From: Streptomyces sp. TRM68367
GTDB lineage: Bacteria > Actinomycetota > Actinomycetes > Streptomycetales > Streptomycetaceae
NCBI RefSeq assembly: GCF_014495685.1
Contig: NZ_JACTVI010000001.1
Location: 36,054-100,053 of the forward strand
Reading direction: 5' to 3'
Length of the DNA: 64,000 nt
The notes below the pieces were generated by a model that was given only the letters and a program-made list of their open reading frames with translations, was not told the DNA's origin and did not search any database. Positions within the stretch are counted from its first letter, which is position 1. Each line of letters opens with the position of its first letter. Position numbers and translations under genes: made by a program. This document shows positions 1-12,799 of the stretch, one piece after another.

Positions 1-2549
<2,549 letters not shown>

Positions 2550-2818
2550 CGGTTGAAGGCCACCCGATCGGCGCATACCAGATGCATACGGGTGGCTGGG
2601 GCGCATTCGGGCAACCGTCTACGACCGCTGCCCGTGGGGGCCTTCTGCGGCCTACTGTTGAGATGTGCGCCTGCCGTGCCCAGCTGCGGTTGGGGCATCC
2701 CTTGTTCTTGAAGGGCTTCTGAAGAGCAGGGGCAAGGGCTTTCCAACGCGGAGCCGTTGATGGTCGTCGGGCATCGGGCCGCGTGGCGTGGGCACCGCCG
2801 GCTGTGAGAGGGACGGGA

Positions 2819-5050
2819 ATGGAACCGACCGAGAGCGCCGCATCGGCCTCACGGCTGCGCCTGCGCCGCATGGCGGACGCATGGCGCGCCGGCCGGTGGG
2901 CAGGGCGAGCCCTGGAGCGTGCGGGTGCGCAGGGGCGCGCCGGAGCGCCGGCCTCGGTGAACGGCCGCGGGGGCGCGCCCCCCACCTCCGGGCACGCCCC
3001 CGCGCTGCCGGGAGGCGACACCGAACGGCACCTGTCCTGGCCCGCATTGCCCGCGGCGGTCGTCGCGGCGGCCTCCTTCGTGCTGGGCACCGGCTTCTAC
3101 CGGGGCTTCACCGGCAGCCGCGGGCTCTTCCCGTCCGGCACGGCCGGCTGGGCGCTGGCCGTGCTGACCGGCATCATCGTCGGCCACCTCGTCATGCTCG
3201 GCCGCGCCCGCTGGTGGGGCGGCACCGGCTCGGGCGCCGCCCTCACCCTCGCCGTACTTCTGCTGTACGGCTGGGTCGCGGCCGGCATGGTCAGCCTCAC
3301 CGTCGTCGTCCTGGTCGGCGTAGCCCGGCGCGGCCGCTGGCGGCAGGGCGTGCTGCACGGCGCGGTGGACATCCTCGGCATCGGGGCGGGCGCTCTGCTT
3401 CTGGGCGCCTTCGGCGCCGTGCCGTCCGTCGAACACCCGTGGGATCCGGACACCTGGACGGTGTACACCGCGCTTGAGGTGGCGCTGGTCGCCGTCGCCT
3501 ACCTCGCTGTCACCCGCACCCTGCTGTGGTATCTGCACGCGCCGCGCGGCGGCCTGCCCACCGCCGCCCGCACCGCCCTGGTCAGACAGGGCCTGGTCGC
3601 GGTCGCGCTGCTCGGCATCGCGCCGCTGATCTGTGTGGTCGCCATCGCGCAGCCGGTGCTGCTGCCGCTGTTCGCCATCCCGCTGATCGCCCTCGACTCC
3701 ACGCTGTGGATAGCCCGTGCCCGGGCGGAGGAGCAGCTGCGCGACCCGCTGACCGGACTGCCCAACCGGCAGTGGCTGCTGGAGCGCATCTGGACCGCGC
3801 TGGACGACGCCGAACGCATCGGCGCCCGCGCCGCTCTGATGCTGATCGACCTCGACCGGTTCCGGTCGGTCAACGACACCCTCGGTCATCTGGCCGGTGA
3901 CCGGCTGCTGTTGCAGATAGCCGACCGGCTGCGGCTGGCGCTGCCGCGCGGAGCGGAGGCCGCGCGGCTCGGCGGCGACGAGTTCGCCGTGTTACTGCCG
4001 GTCGCCGACTCCACGACGTCCGCGACCCGGGTCGCCCGCAACCTGGTCGCGGCACTCAGCTCCCCGCTCGACCTCGACGGCCTCACCCTCGTCCTGGAGG
4101 CCAGCGCCGGGGTCGCCGTCTTCCCCGACCACGCGCTGGACGCCGAGGGGATGCTGCGGCGGGCGGACGTGGCGATGTACCAGGCGAAGCGGGACCGTAC
4201 GGGCGTCGAGGTCTACGAGTCCAAGCGGGACTCGAACACCCCCGACCGGCTCGGGCTGCTGGGCGATCTGCGCCGGGCCCTGGACGCGCACGAGGTGCAG
4301 CTGCACTACCAGCCCAAGGTCCGCTTCGACGGCCACGTCGCCGGGCTCGAGGCGCTGGTGAGGTGGGTGCATCCCGAGCGCGGCAGGGTGCCGCCGGACG
4401 AGTTCATAGCGATCGCCGAGTCGTCGGGGCTGATGCCCCATCTCACGGAGTACGTGCTGGAGACGGCGCTCGGGCAGGTCGCCGAGTGGCGCTCGCAGGG
4501 GCTGTTCGTGCCGGTCGCGGTGAACGTCTCCCCGCGCGATGTCCACATCCCCGGGTTCGCGGGCTCGGTGGCCGCGCGGCTGGCCCGGCACGGGGTTCCA
4601 GCGGGGGCACTCCAGCTGGAGATAACGGAACACGTGCTCCTGGAGGACCCGCAGCGGGCCGCGGACACGCTGCACGCGCTCACGGGTCACGGCGTGAAGA
4701 TGTCCCTGGACGACTTCGGTACGGGCTACTCCTCGCTGGTGCATCTGCGGCGGCTGCCGGTCAGTGAGCTGAAGATCGACCGGTCGTTCGTGGCGCGGCT
4801 GGCGGTCGACACGGAGGATGCGGAGATCGTGCGGTGCACGGTGGATCTCGCGCATTCCCTGGGGCTGCTGGTAGTGGCCGAGGGTGTGGAGGACGACGAG
4901 ACGTGGGAGCGGCTGCGGGATCTTGGGTGTGACGCCGTGCAGGGGTGGCTGGTGGCTGCCGCGATGCCGGCGGAGGAGACGACGGCGTGGTTGCGGGCGC
5001 GCGGGGCGCGGGCGCCGGCGGCGTTGCCCGCGGCCGCCGGGGACGAGTAG
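2819..5050 (+). CDS. rmdB: Membrane GGDEF-EAL protein, RmdB-like c-di-GMP phosphodiesterase
   Basis: Predicted turnover enzyme for the second messenger c-di-GMP. About eight hydrophobic helices between residues 80 and 310 anchor it in the membrane. A GGDEF domain follows (intact GGDEF at about 385-389, no RxxD inhibitory site at the usual place). The C-terminal EAL domain has an intact EAL (about 511) and the DDFGTGYSS metal-binding loop near 631, so phosphodiesterase activity is expected. Its position next to ligA matches S. coelicolor RmdB (SCO5495), a known phosphodiesterase affecting colony development; this orthology is from memory. ATG 2819 has a GAGAGGGA ribosome site and begins the recognisable protein. 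An in-frame GTG at 2783 would add 12 residues. Confidence 0.85.
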   Translation: MEPTESAASASRLRLRRMADAWRAGRWAGRALERAGAQGRAGAPASVNGRGGAPPTSGHAPALPGGDTERHLSWPALPAAVVAAASFVLGTGFYRGFTGSRGLFPSGTAGWALAVLTGIIVGHLVMLGRARWWGGTGSGAALTLAVLLLYGWVAAGMVSLTVVVLVGVARRGRWRQGVLHGAVDILGIGAGALLLGAFGAVPSVEHPWDPDTWTVYTALEVALVAVAYLAVTRTLLWYLHAPRGGLPTAARTALVRQGLVAVALLGIAPLICVVAIAQPVLLPLFAIPLIALDSTLWIARARAEEQLRDPLTGLPNRQWLLERIWTALDDAERIGARAALMLIDLDRFRSVNDTLGHLAGDRLLLQIADRLRLALPRGAEAARLGGDEFAVLLPVADSTTSATRVARNLVAALSSPLDLDGLTLVLEASAGVAVFPDHALDAEGMLRRADVAMYQAKRDRTGVEVYESKRDSNTPDRLGLLGDLRRALDAHEVQLHYQPKVRFDGHVAGLEALVRWVHPERGRVPPDEFIAIAESSGLMPHLTEYVLETALGQVAEWRSQGLFVPVAVNVSPRDVHIPGFAGSVAARLARHGVPAGALQLEITEHVLLEDPQRAADTLHALTGHGVKMSLDDFGTGYSSLVHLRRLPVSELKIDRSFVARLAVDTEDAEIVRCTVDLAHSLGLLVVAEGVEDDETWERLRDLGCDAVQGWLVAAAMPAEETTAWLRARGARAPAALPAAAGDE

Positions 5051-5225
5051 TTTTCCCACCCGCCTGCCCGCCCGTGCGGGTCAGCTGGAAGGTGGGCGTT
5101 TGCCGTCGGGGGTGCGCGTCGTTGGCGGCTGCGGGTGGGGTGGATGGGAAACCGTTTCACGGGCAGTGGGTTCCGCCCCATAGGATTGGGCCAAACCACA
5201 CACTCTCACCCCAGAGGATCGCTGC

Positions 5226-5522
5226 ATGCCTGGCATCACGCGCGAGGAGGTCGCCCACCTCGCCCGGCTGGCGCGTCTGGAGCTGAAGCCCGAAGAGCTT
5301 GATCACTTCGCCGGCCAGCTGGACGACATCATCGGCGCGGTCGCCCGCGTCAGCGAGGTCGCCGACCAAGACGTACCGCCGACCTCGCACCCGCTCCCGC
5401 TGACGAACGTCATGCGCCCGGACGAGGTCCGCCCGTCGCTCACCCCCGAGCAGGCGCTGTCCGGCGCCCCGGCCCAGGAGCAGCAGCGTTTCAAGGTGCC
5501 GCAGATCCTGGGGGAGGAGTAA
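5226..5522 (+). CDS. gatC: Aspartyl/glutamyl-tRNA amidotransferase subunit C
   Basis: Small 98-residue subunit that wraps around and stabilises GatA in the GatCAB complex, which converts misacylated Glu-tRNA(Gln)/Asp-tRNA(Asn) to the amidated forms. The family start ([17 protein letters not shown]) and the conserved [10 protein letters not shown] segment are visible. It heads gatC-gatA-79-aa ORF-gatB, with gatA starting 6 nt after its stop. AGAGGA lies 8 nt before the ATG. A TAGGAT hexamer at 5181-5186 could be the -10 element, with a weak TTCACG about 19 nt upstream. The 175-bp gap behind rmdB holds no other gene. Confidence 0.95.
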   Translation: MPGITREEVAHLARLARLELKPEELDHFAGQLDDIIGAVARVSEVADQDVPPTSHPLPLTNVMRPDEVRPSLTPEQALSGAPAQEQQRFKVPQILGEE

Positions 5523-5528
5523 GCCGTC

Positions 5529-7025
5529 ATGACGGACACCATCATCAAGCTCACGGCCGCCGAGACCGCCGCGAAGATCGCTTCCGGTGAGCTCACGGCC
5601 GTCGAGGTCGCCGAGGCCCACCTCGCCCGAATCGAGGCCATCGACGAGAAGGTGCACGCCTTCCTGCACGTCGACCGGGAGGGCGCCCTCGCCCAGGCCC
5701 GTGCCGTGGACGAGAAGCGGGCGCGCGGTGAGAAGCTCGGGCCGCTGGCCGGTGTTCCCCTCGCGCTCAAGGACATCTTCACCACCGAGGGCGTCCCGAC
5801 GACCGTCGGTTCGAAGATCCTCGAGGGCTGGCTCCCGCCGTACGACGCCACCGTCACCCAGCGGCTCAAGGCCGCCGACGTCGTCATTCTCGGCAAGACC
5901 AACATGGACGAGTTCGCCATGGGGTCCAGCACCGAGAACAGCGCGTTCGGGCCGACCGGCAACCCCTGGGACCTGACCAGGATCCCCGGCGGTTCCGGCG
6001 GCGGGTCGAGCGCCGCGCTCGCCTCCTTCCAGGCGCCCCTCGCCATCGGCACCGACACCGGCGGTTCGATCCGCCAGCCGGCCGCCGTGACCGGCACGGT
6101 CGGTGTGAAGCCGACGTACGGGGGCGTGTCCCGCTACGGCATGGTCGCCTTCTCGTCCTCCCTCGACCAGGGCGGGCCCTGCGCCCGCACGGTCCTGGAC
6201 GCGGCCCTGCTGCACGAGGTGATCGCCGGGCACGACCCGCTCGACTCCACCTCCATCGACGCCCCGGTCCCGCCGGTCGTCGAGGCCGCCCGGGGCGGCA
6301 GCGTCGCGGGCATGCGGGTCGGCGTCGTCAAGCAGTTCCGCGGCGAGGGCTATCAGGCCGGCGTTATCCAGCGGTTCGACGAGTCCGTGGCCCTGCTGAA
6401 CGACCTGGGCGCCGAGATCGTCGAGCTGGACTGCCCGTCGTTCGACCTGGCCCTGTCGGCGTACTACCTGATCGCCCCGAGCGAGTGCTCCTCCAACCTC
6501 GCCCGCTTCGACGGCCTGCGCTACGGCCTGCGCACCGGCGACGACGGCGGCCACTCGGCCGAGGAGGTCACCTCCCTCACCCGCGAGGAGGGCTTCGGCC
6601 CCGAGGTCAAGCGCCGCATCATGCTCGGCACGTACGCCCTGAGCTCCGGCTACTACGACGCATACTACGGCAGCGCCCAGAAGGTCCGTACGCTCATCAA
6701 GCAGGACTTCGACAAGGCGTTCGAGCAGGTGGATGTGATCGTCTCCCCGACGACCCCCACCACCGCCTTCGCGATCGGCGAGCGCGCCGACGACCCGATG
6801 GCGATGTACCTCGCCGACCTGTGCACCATCCCGACCAACCTGGCCGGAAACGCGGCCATGTCACTGCCCTGCGGCCTCGCCCCGGAGGACAACCTCCCGG
6901 TCGGGCTGCAGATCATCGCGCCGGTGATGAAGGACGACCGGCTGTACAAGGTGGGTGCCGCCGTCGAGGCCGCGTTCGTGGAAAAGTGGGGTCACCCGCT
7001 GCTGGAGGAGGCACCGTCGCTGTGA
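5529..7025 (+). CDS. gatA: Aspartyl/glutamyl-tRNA amidotransferase subunit A
   Basis: Glutaminase subunit of GatCAB; it releases ammonia from glutamine and channels it to GatB. The 498-residue protein carries the amidase-signature Ser-cisSer-Lys triad: Lys81 (VPLALKD), Ser156 ([10 protein letters not shown]) and the nucleophile Ser180 ([10 protein letters not shown]). Length and motif spacing are typical. It follows gatC by 6 nt. Its TGA overlaps the GTG of the next small gene (GTGA, 7022-7025), suggesting translational coupling through to gatB. Confidence 0.97.
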   Translation: MTDTIIKLTAAETAAKIASGELTAVEVAEAHLARIEAIDEKVHAFLHVDREGALAQARAVDEKRARGEKLGPLAGVPLALKDIFTTEGVPTTVGSKILEGWLPPYDATVTQRLKAADVVILGKTNMDEFAMGSSTENSAFGPTGNPWDLTRIPGGSGGGSSAALASFQAPLAIGTDTGGSIRQPAAVTGTVGVKPTYGGVSRYGMVAFSSSLDQGGPCARTVLDAALLHEVIAGHDPLDSTSIDAPVPPVVEAARGGSVAGMRVGVVKQFRGEGYQAGVIQRFDESVALLNDLGAEIVELDCPSFDLALSAYYLIAPSECSSNLARFDGLRYGLRTGDDGGHSAEEVTSLTREEGFGPEVKRRIMLGTYALSSGYYDAYYGSAQKVRTLIKQDFDKAFEQVDVIVSPTTPTTAFAIGERADDPMAMYLADLCTIPTNLAGNAAMSLPCGLAPEDNLPVGLQIIAPVMKDDRLYKVGAAVEAAFVEKWGHPLLEEAPSL

Positions 7026-7261
7026 GTGCACTGACCAAGGCCAAGGGCTTCAAGAAGTCCAAGTCCGGTACGTACCTGTCCATCGCCACCACGGCGTTCG
7101 GCGCGATCGGTGTCGCCAAGCGGCTGAAGAAGGCCCGCGCGGAGAAGGACACGCTGGTCCTGATCGACGCCACCGTGTCCGCCGCCGCCATCGTCACCGG
7201 CCTCGCCATCCTCTACCGCGAGCTGAAGCGGCTGGGCGACGACGACGTCCTGCTGGGCTGA
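7022..7261 (+). CDS. Small conserved membrane-associated protein between gatA and gatB
   Basis: A 79-residue protein starting at a GTG that overlaps the gatA stop by four bases and ending 15 nt before gatB. The N-terminus is strongly basic ([19 protein letters not shown]). A hydrophobic stretch from about residue 45 ([20 protein letters not shown]) may form one membrane segment, and the tail is [13 protein letters not shown] recall a small unnamed gene at this place in S. coelicolor as well, so it is probably a conserved Streptomyces gene. I recognise no domain. Its coupling to gatA and gatB suggests co-expression with tRNA amidation, but no function can be assigned. Confidence 0.8.
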   Translation: MSALTKAKGFKKSKSGTYLSIATTAFGAIGVAKRLKKARAEKDTLVLIDATVSAAAIVTGLAILYRELKRLGDDDVLLG

Positions 7262-7276
7262 GAGGGAAGTTTCACC

Positions 7277-8791
7277 GTGACCACCACGACCGACCTGGTG
7301 TCGTACGAGGACGCGCTCGCGTCGTACGACCCCGTCATGGGCCTCGAGGTCCATGTCGAACTCGGCACCAAGACCAAGATGTTCTGCGGCTGTTCGACCG
7401 CGCTCGGCGCCGAGCCGAACACCCAGACCTGCCCCACCTGCCTCGGCCTGCCCGGCTCGCTCCCGGTCGTCAACGCGACCGGCGTCGAGTCAGCAATCAA
7501 GATCGGTCTCGCGCTGAACTGCGAGATCGCCGAGTGGTGCCGCTTCGCCCGGAAGAACTACTTCTATCCGGACATGCCGAAGAACTTCCAGACCTCCCAG
7601 TACGACGAGCCGATCGCCTTCAACGGCTACCTCGACGTGCAGCTGGAGGACGGCGAGACCTTCCGCGTGGAGATCGAGCGCGCCCACATGGAGGAGGACA
7701 CCGGCAAGTCCACGCACGTGGGCGGCGCGACGGGCCGGATCCACGGCGCCTCGCACTCGCTCCTCGACTACAACCGCGCCGGCATCCCGCTCATCGAGAT
7801 CGTCACCAAGCCGATCGTCGGGGCGGGCGAGCGTGCGCCGGAGGTGGCGAAGGCGTACGTGCGTGAGCTGCGCGAGCTCATCCGGGCGCTCGGCGTGTCC
7901 GAGGCCCGGATGGAGATGGGCCAGATGCGCTGCGACGTCAACCTGTCGCTGATGCCGAAGGCCTCCGACAAGTTCGGCACCCGCAGCGAGACCAAGAACG
8001 TCAACTCGCTGCGGTCCGTCGAGCGCGCCTGCCGCTACGAGATCCAGCGCCACGCCGCCGTGCTGAGCGGTGGCGGGACGATCGTCCAGGAGACCCGGCA
8101 CTTCCACGAGGACACCGGGTCCACGACCTCGGGCCGCGTGAAGGAGGAGGCCGAGGACTACCGGTACTTCCCGGAGCCCGACCTGGTGCCGGTCGCCCCG
8201 ACCCGCGAGTGGGTCGAGGATCTGCGGGCGGATCTTCCCGAGTTGCCGCTGGTGCGCCGCAACCGGCTCCGCGAGGAGTGGGGCATCTCGGCCACCGACA
8301 TGCAGGCGATCCTCAACGCCGGCGCGCTGGACCCGATCGTCGCCACCATCGACGCCGGTGCCGACGCGGCCTCCGCCCGCAAGTGGTGGATGGGCGAGCT
8401 GGCCCGCGCCGCCAACGAGTCGGGCAAGGCGCTGGACGAGCTGGCGATCACGCCGGAGCAGGTCGCGCGGGTCACCGAGCTGGTGGCCGCCGGGGATCTG
8501 AACGACAAGCTGGCCCGCTTGTGTCTCGAAGGCGTCCTCGCGGGCGAAGGCACCCCGGACGAGGTCGTCGGCAAGCGCGGTCTGAAGGTCGTCTCCGACG
8601 AGGGCGCGCTCACCGCCGCCGTCGACGAGGCCATCGCCGGCAACCCGGCCATCGCGGACAAGATCCGCCGCGGCAAGGTGGCCGCGGCCGGCGCCCTGGT
8701 CGGCGCGGTCATGAAGACCACGCGCGGGCAGGCGGACGCGGCCCGGGTGAAGGAACTGATCCTGGAGAAGCTGGGTGTCAGCGAGGGCTGA
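7277..8791 (+). CDS. gatB: Aspartyl/glutamyl-tRNA amidotransferase subunit B
   Basis: Kinase/transamidase and tRNA-binding subunit of GatCAB; it activates the misacylated aminoacyl-tRNA with ATP and transfers ammonia to it. The 504-residue protein shows the family's start ([19 protein letters not shown]), the zinc-site cysteines in CGCS and CPTCLG, the [14 protein letters not shown] block, and the C-terminal YqeY-like tail domain. GTG at 7277 has GAGGGAAG upstream. The operon appears to end here: a strong bidirectional hairpin follows at 8876-8912. Confidence 0.97.
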   Translation: MTTTTDLVSYEDALASYDPVMGLEVHVELGTKTKMFCGCSTALGAEPNTQTCPTCLGLPGSLPVVNATGVESAIKIGLALNCEIAEWCRFARKNYFYPDMPKNFQTSQYDEPIAFNGYLDVQLEDGETFRVEIERAHMEEDTGKSTHVGGATGRIHGASHSLLDYNRAGIPLIEIVTKPIVGAGERAPEVAKAYVRELRELIRALGVSEARMEMGQMRCDVNLSLMPKASDKFGTRSETKNVNSLRSVERACRYEIQRHAAVLSGGGTIVQETRHFHEDTGSTTSGRVKEEAEDYRYFPEPDLVPVAPTREWVEDLRADLPELPLVRRNRLREEWGISATDMQAILNAGALDPIVATIDAGADAASARKWWMGELARAANESGKALDELAITPEQVARVTELVAAGDLNDKLARLCLEGVLAGEGTPDEVVGKRGLKVVSDEGALTAAVDEAIAGNPAIADKIRRGKVAAAGALVGAVMKTTRGQADAARVKELILEKLGVSEG

Positions 8792-8843
8792 CGCCCCGCG
8801 GGTCCCCCGAAGCGGGGGCTGACGCCCGCGAGTCTTCGCGGGG

Positions 8844-8881
8844 ACGCGGAGTCCCCGAGGACGGACGCGAAGTCCCCGAGG
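8844..8881 (+). repeat. Two 17-bp direct repeats, period 21 bp, downstream of gatB
   Basis: ACGCGGAGTCCCCGAGG at 8844-8860 recurs as ACGCGAAGTCCCCGAGG at 8865-8881 with one substitution. The second copy runs into the gatB terminator. They lie in the 127-bp non-coding gap between convergent genes, so they may simply be relics of terminator expansion. No protein is encoded here. Confidence 0.6.
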
Positions 8882-8912
8882 GGGATGCATCGGCCCGATG
8901 CATCCCCCTCGG
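8876..8912. terminator. Bidirectional terminator between gatB and the methyltransferase gene
   Basis: Perfect 18-bp inverted repeat: arms 8876-8893 and 8895-8912, one base between them. In RNA the central GGCCC would form the loop. Both flanking genes converge on it, and ATTTCTC follows on the plus strand. It lacks a long U-run, as is usual in high-GC actinobacteria. Confidence 0.8.
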
Positions 8913-8918
8913 CATTTC

Positions 8919-9722
8919 TCAGATACGGCGTCCCACGACCCGTGCGAAGCCCAGCGCGCGGCCCTCGTCCGCGCGCAGCATCTCCGCGCACTGGCCGGCC
9001 ATCCGCACGTGGAACTCCTCCGGGCTCTCCTCGACGGTGATCTCGCACCACCGCAGCCAGTCCCGCCAGCCGTCCGGCAGCCAGTCGGCCGCCTCCACGT
9101 CGACGGCCCCGCTGCGGGTCCAGTGGCGGCGCCACCAGGCGGGGGTGTGGAAGCACCAGAAGTCCGGCTCCCACCACGGCTTCAGCTGCTCGGGCGGCTC
9201 GACGCCGTCCGGCTCCTCGCGCAGCGCCGGGACGACGACACCGATCCGCCCGCCCGGCCTGAGCAGCCGGGCCAGCTCGGACAGATACAGGTCGTTGGTG
9301 CCGAAGTACTGGTACGCGTCGATGGAGACGATCGCGTCGAAGGTCTCCGCGCCGAAGGGCAGATCGTGCGCCTCGGCGAACACCGGCTGCACGAGGTCGG
9401 CGACACCGGCCTCGGCGATGCGCGCGGCGTTCTCGTCGGGCTTGATCCACAGGTCGGCGGCGGTGACCTGGACGCCGTACTCCTTGGCCAGGAACACGGA
9501 CGTCAGGGCGCGGCCGCAGCCCAGGTCGAGGACGCGGGCGCCGGGGCGCAGCGCGTCGAGGCCGAGGGCGGGGGCCAGCCACTCCAGCAGCCACAGCGGG
9601 TGCGGGCCCATCTGGTTGTCGATGATCCAGCGGGCGTCGTAGGCGCTGCCGCGCGGGTAGCTGTCGTGCGTCAGGCGCCTAGCCCGCTCGTCGGTCGAGG
9701 TGCTCGATGTGATGTCGGTCAT
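8919..9722 (-). CDS. Class I SAM-dependent methyltransferase
   Basis: A 267-residue cytosolic protein with a Rossmann-type SAM-binding core: motif I VLDLGCGRALTSVFLA at about 83-98, an acidic motif II (VTAADLW), and the post-motif region DAIVSIDAYQYFG. It resembles cyclopropane-fatty-acid/ubiE-type small-molecule methyltransferases, but the substrate cannot be deduced. It is a single gene reading away from the small membrane protein gene at 9913; ATG 9722 is followed by a normal N-terminus. The tail carries no extra domain. Confidence 0.85.
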   Translation of the reverse strand: MTDITSSTSTDERARRLTHDSYPRGSAYDARWIIDNQMGPHPLWLLEWLAPALGLDALRPGARVLDLGCGRALTSVFLAKEYGVQVTAADLWIKPDENAARIAEAGVADLVQPVFAEAHDLPFGAETFDAIVSIDAYQYFGTNDLYLSELARLLRPGGRIGVVVPALREEPDGVEPPEQLKPWWEPDFWCFHTPAWWRRHWTRSGAVDVEAADWLPDGWRDWLRWCEITVEESPEEFHVRMAGQCAEMLRADEGRALGFARVVGRRI

Positions 9723-9912
9723 CGGTGAACGGGCTCCTTGAGTCCTTGATGGAGAACAGGGGTGCGTCGGAGCTCGGTCGGACCGTCATTCAATGCACCT
9801 GCTTCGGTCGGCGGCGGGGTGCCGGCGGGGCCTGCGGACGGCCCGGAGGCTAGCACCGGGGCATGCCGCCCGCATCCGGGTTTCTCAGCGGGAGGCGCTA
9901 CGCTCGCCCGGC

Positions 9913-10332
9913 ATGAACGGACGTGGTGATTCCGAGATGTCCGAGCGTCAGGACGTCTCGGGTCCGGTAGGTCAGGACGTCTCGGAACCGGCGCAGGAGG
10001 AAGACCCGGCAGACGAGGCACCGGACCCGGCGCAAGAAGAGGACCCGACGCAAGGGGAAGACCCGGTGGAAGAGGACGACCCGACGCACGAGGTGCGGCG
10101 GGCCCGCTGGGCGGCGGCCGGAACCGGGGCGCTGCTGGCCCTCGCGGGCTTGGCCGCCGCGGCACTGCGGGCCACCGGATCCGCGCCCGCGCTCGTCCCG
10201 GCCGCCTACGCCGTCGGGGCGGCCGTGTGCGCGCTCGCGGCGTTTGTGGGCTCGCAGGGCCGCACCCGGCGGGCGCTGTGGCTGCTGGTCGCCGGCGTGA
10301 TGGTCATGGCGTTCGGGGACCAGTCCGACTGA
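9913..10332 (+). CDS. Small membrane protein with acidic, repetitive N-terminus
   Basis: Predicted 139-residue protein of unknown function. Residues about 10-60 are a low-complexity acidic stretch built from EEDP-like units (QEEDPADEAPDPAQEEDP and so on). Three hydrophobic segments follow (ALLALAGLAAAAL, AAYAVGAAVCALAAFVG, LWLLVAGVMVMAFG), so the acidic part probably lies in the cytoplasm. ATG 9913 is preferred because TACGCT (9899-9904) lies 8 nt upstream, which would give a leaderless mRNA. The frame stays open upstream to 9793 but without typical codon use. It reads away from the methyltransferase gene. Confidence 0.6.
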   Translation: MNGRGDSEMSERQDVSGPVGQDVSEPAQEEDPADEAPDPAQEEDPTQGEDPVEEDDPTHEVRRARWAAAGTGALLALAGLAAAALRATGSAPALVPAAYAVGAAVCALAAFVGSQGRTRRALWLLVAGVMVMAFGDQSD

Positions 10333-10549
10333 TGTGAGCGGCTTCAGTCGCCGGGCGACAGAGTTCATCGGACTGTCCTGTGAGCTGTCTCCCACTCTTG
10401 TGAGTAAGCCCACGAATTCGTCAAACGATCTCCACGAGCTGTAAGAGTGGCTTCCGCATTGCTCATGCGTTCTTTGCGGGCCGTTCATCCCATGGACGAC
10501 TGTTCCCGGTCAAAGATCCCCCCACATCGTCCCCCCGGGAGCACGTTTC

Positions 10550-12799
10550 GTGGCAGCACTCGCACGCTGGTGCATCCAGCGCCGCCTCGTAGCCGTACTG
10601 CTCTGGCTCCTCGCCTTCGGCGGGGTCACCGCGGGCGCCGTCGTCGCCGGCACCGCGTACTCCAACGACTACAAGGTCCCCGGCACCGAGTCGGGCCGCG
10701 CCACCCAGCTGCTGCACGACGGCTTCCCCGACCTCGGCGGCGACAGCGACCGGATCGTCTGGCACACCGACTCCGGCACGGTCCGCGCCAGCGACGTCGA
10801 GCAGACCATGACCCGCACCCTGGAACGCGTCGGGGACCTGCCCGGGGTGGCTTCCGTGACCAGCCCGTACGACGAGCACGGCGCCGGCCGGATCAGCCCG
10901 GACGGCCGTACGGCGTACGCGACCGTCACCTTCGACGACCAGGCGCAGGACGTCGGCAAGGCCGAGGCGCAGTCCGTCGTCGACACCGCCGAGTCCGCCG
11001 AGTCCGACGGGCTGCAGGTGGCGCTGGGCGGCAGCGCCGTCGGGCTCACCGAGTCGTCCGGCGGGCATCTCGCCGAGATCGTGGGCGTGGTAGTCGCCGC
11101 CGTCGTGCTGTTCCTGGCCTTCGGCTCGCTCGCCGCCTCACTGCTGCCGATCGCCACCGCGCTGGTCGGCGTCGGCACCGCCTACTCCGGGATCGCGCTG
11201 CTCGGGCACGCCATGACCGTCGCCGACTTCGCACCCATGCTGGGCATGCTGATCGGGCTCGGCGTCGGCATCGACTACGCGCTGTTCATCGTGACCAGAC
11301 ACCGGCGCGGGCTGAAGCGCGGGCTGTCCGTCACCGAGGCGGCCACCAACGCCGTCGCGACCACCGGACGGGCGGTCGTCTTCGCAGGTGCCACCGTTTG
11401 CATAGCCCTGCTGGGGATGCTGATCCTCCGGCTCAGCTTCCTCAACGGCGTGGCCATCGCCGCCTCGTTGACCGTGGTCCTGACCGTCGCGGCCTCCGTG
11501 ACCCTGCTGCCCGCCCTGCTGTCCTTCATCGGCATGCGCGCGCTCAGCCGCCGCGAGCGGCGCCGGCTGGCCGAGCACGGACCGGAACCGGAGCTGCCGA
11601 CCGGGTTCGCCGCCCGCTGGTCGGCGTTCGTGGAGCGCCACCCCAAGGTGCTCGGCGCCGTCGCCCTGGTCGTCATGGCCGTCCTCGCCCTGCCCACCCT
11701 CGGCCTGCACCTGGGCACCTCCGACCAGGGCAACGACCCCCAGGGCTCGACCACCCGCCAGGCCTACGACCTGCTCGCCGACGGCTTCGGCCCCGGCGTC
11801 AACGGCCCCCTCACCCTCGTCACGAAGGTCGGCGGCGCCGCCGACCAGCTCGCCCTGGACAACCTCGACAGCACCCTGCGCGGCACCGAGGGCGTCGCCG
11901 CGGTGACCCCGGTGACGTACGACGAGGGCGGCCACACCGCCTACCTGACCGTCGTACCGGAGTCCTCGCCGCAGTCGCAGCAGACCAGCGACCTCGTCGA
12001 CCGGCTGCGCGACGACGTGCTGCCGCGCGCCGAGACCGGCACCTCGCTCGATGTACAGGTCGGCGGCGTCACGGCCGGCTACGACGACTTCGCCGCGGTC
12101 ATCGTCGACAAGCTGCCCCTCTTCGTCGGCGTCGTCATCGGCCTGGGCTGTCTGCTGCTCCTGCTGGCCTTCCGGTCCGTCGGCATCCCGCTGAAGGCCG
12201 CCGCGATGAACGTCGCCGCGGTCGCCGCCGCCTTCGGTGTGGTCGTCGCGATCTTCCAGTGGGGCTGGGGCAGCGAACTGCTCGGCCTCGGCCGGGCCGG
12301 GCCCATAGAACCGTTCCTCCCCGTGATCATGGTGTCGGTCCTCTTCGGCCTCTCCATGGACTACCAGGTCTTCCTGGTCAGCCGGATGTACGAGGAGTGG
12401 CTGGAGACCGGCGACAACCGGCGCGCTGTCCGCGTCGGCCTGGCCGAGACCAGCAGAGTGATCAACTCCGCCGCGGTCATCATGATCTCGGTCTTCCTCG
12501 CCTTCGTGCTCAGCGGCGACCGGGTGATCGCCATGTTCGGCATCGCGCTCGCCGCCGCCGTCGCCCTCGACGCCTTCGTCCTGCGCACCCTCCTCGTACC
12601 GGCCCTGATGCACATGCTCGGCGGCGCCAACTGGTGGCTGCCGCGCTGGCTCGACAGGTGCATGCCGCGCATCAGCATCGAGCCGCCCGAGTGCCGTGCC
12701 GCCCATGAGAGGCTGGCCGCCGCGACGGACGCCGAGGTGGCGGACGTCCTGGCGGAGGAGGAGGCACGGCAGCGGGATGTACGCGATACGACTGGGTGA
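10550..12799 (+). CDS. MMPL/RND-family exporter
   Basis: A 749-residue inner-membrane transporter of the MMPL branch of RND pumps, the class that includes ActII-3-like antibiotic exporters and mycobacterial lipid exporters. Hydropathy shows two halves of about six helices, each with a large extracytoplasmic loop after its first helix. The proton-relay motifs LGVGIDYALFIVTRHRRG (about 242) and FGLSMDYQVFLVSRMYEEW (about 600) are intact. GTG 10550 has GGGAG 8 nt upstream. The 217-bp region before it has no gene or clear operator. The GNAT gene overlaps its 3' end by 23 nt, suggesting an operon. The cargo is unknown. Confidence 0.93.
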   Translation: MAALARWCIQRRLVAVLLWLLAFGGVTAGAVVAGTAYSNDYKVPGTESGRATQLLHDGFPDLGGDSDRIVWHTDSGTVRASDVEQTMTRTLERVGDLPGVASVTSPYDEHGAGRISPDGRTAYATVTFDDQAQDVGKAEAQSVVDTAESAESDGLQVALGGSAVGLTESSGGHLAEIVGVVVAAVVLFLAFGSLAASLLPIATALVGVGTAYSGIALLGHAMTVADFAPMLGMLIGLGVGIDYALFIVTRHRRGLKRGLSVTEAATNAVATTGRAVVFAGATVCIALLGMLILRLSFLNGVAIAASLTVVLTVAASVTLLPALLSFIGMRALSRRERRRLAEHGPEPELPTGFAARWSAFVERHPKVLGAVALVVMAVLALPTLGLHLGTSDQGNDPQGSTTRQAYDLLADGFGPGVNGPLTLVTKVGGAADQLALDNLDSTLRGTEGVAAVTPVTYDEGGHTAYLTVVPESSPQSQQTSDLVDRLRDDVLPRAETGTSLDVQVGGVTAGYDDFAAVIVDKLPLFVGVVIGLGCLLLLLAFRSVGIPLKAAAMNVAAVAAAFGVVVAIFQWGWGSELLGLGRAGPIEPFLPVIMVSVLFGLSMDYQVFLVSRMYEEWLETGDNRRAVRVGLAETSRVINSAAVIMISVFLAFVLSGDRVIAMFGIALAAAVALDAFVLRTLLVPALMHMLGGANWWLPRWLDRCMPRISIEPPECRAAHERLAAATDAEVADVLAEEEARQRDVRDTTG

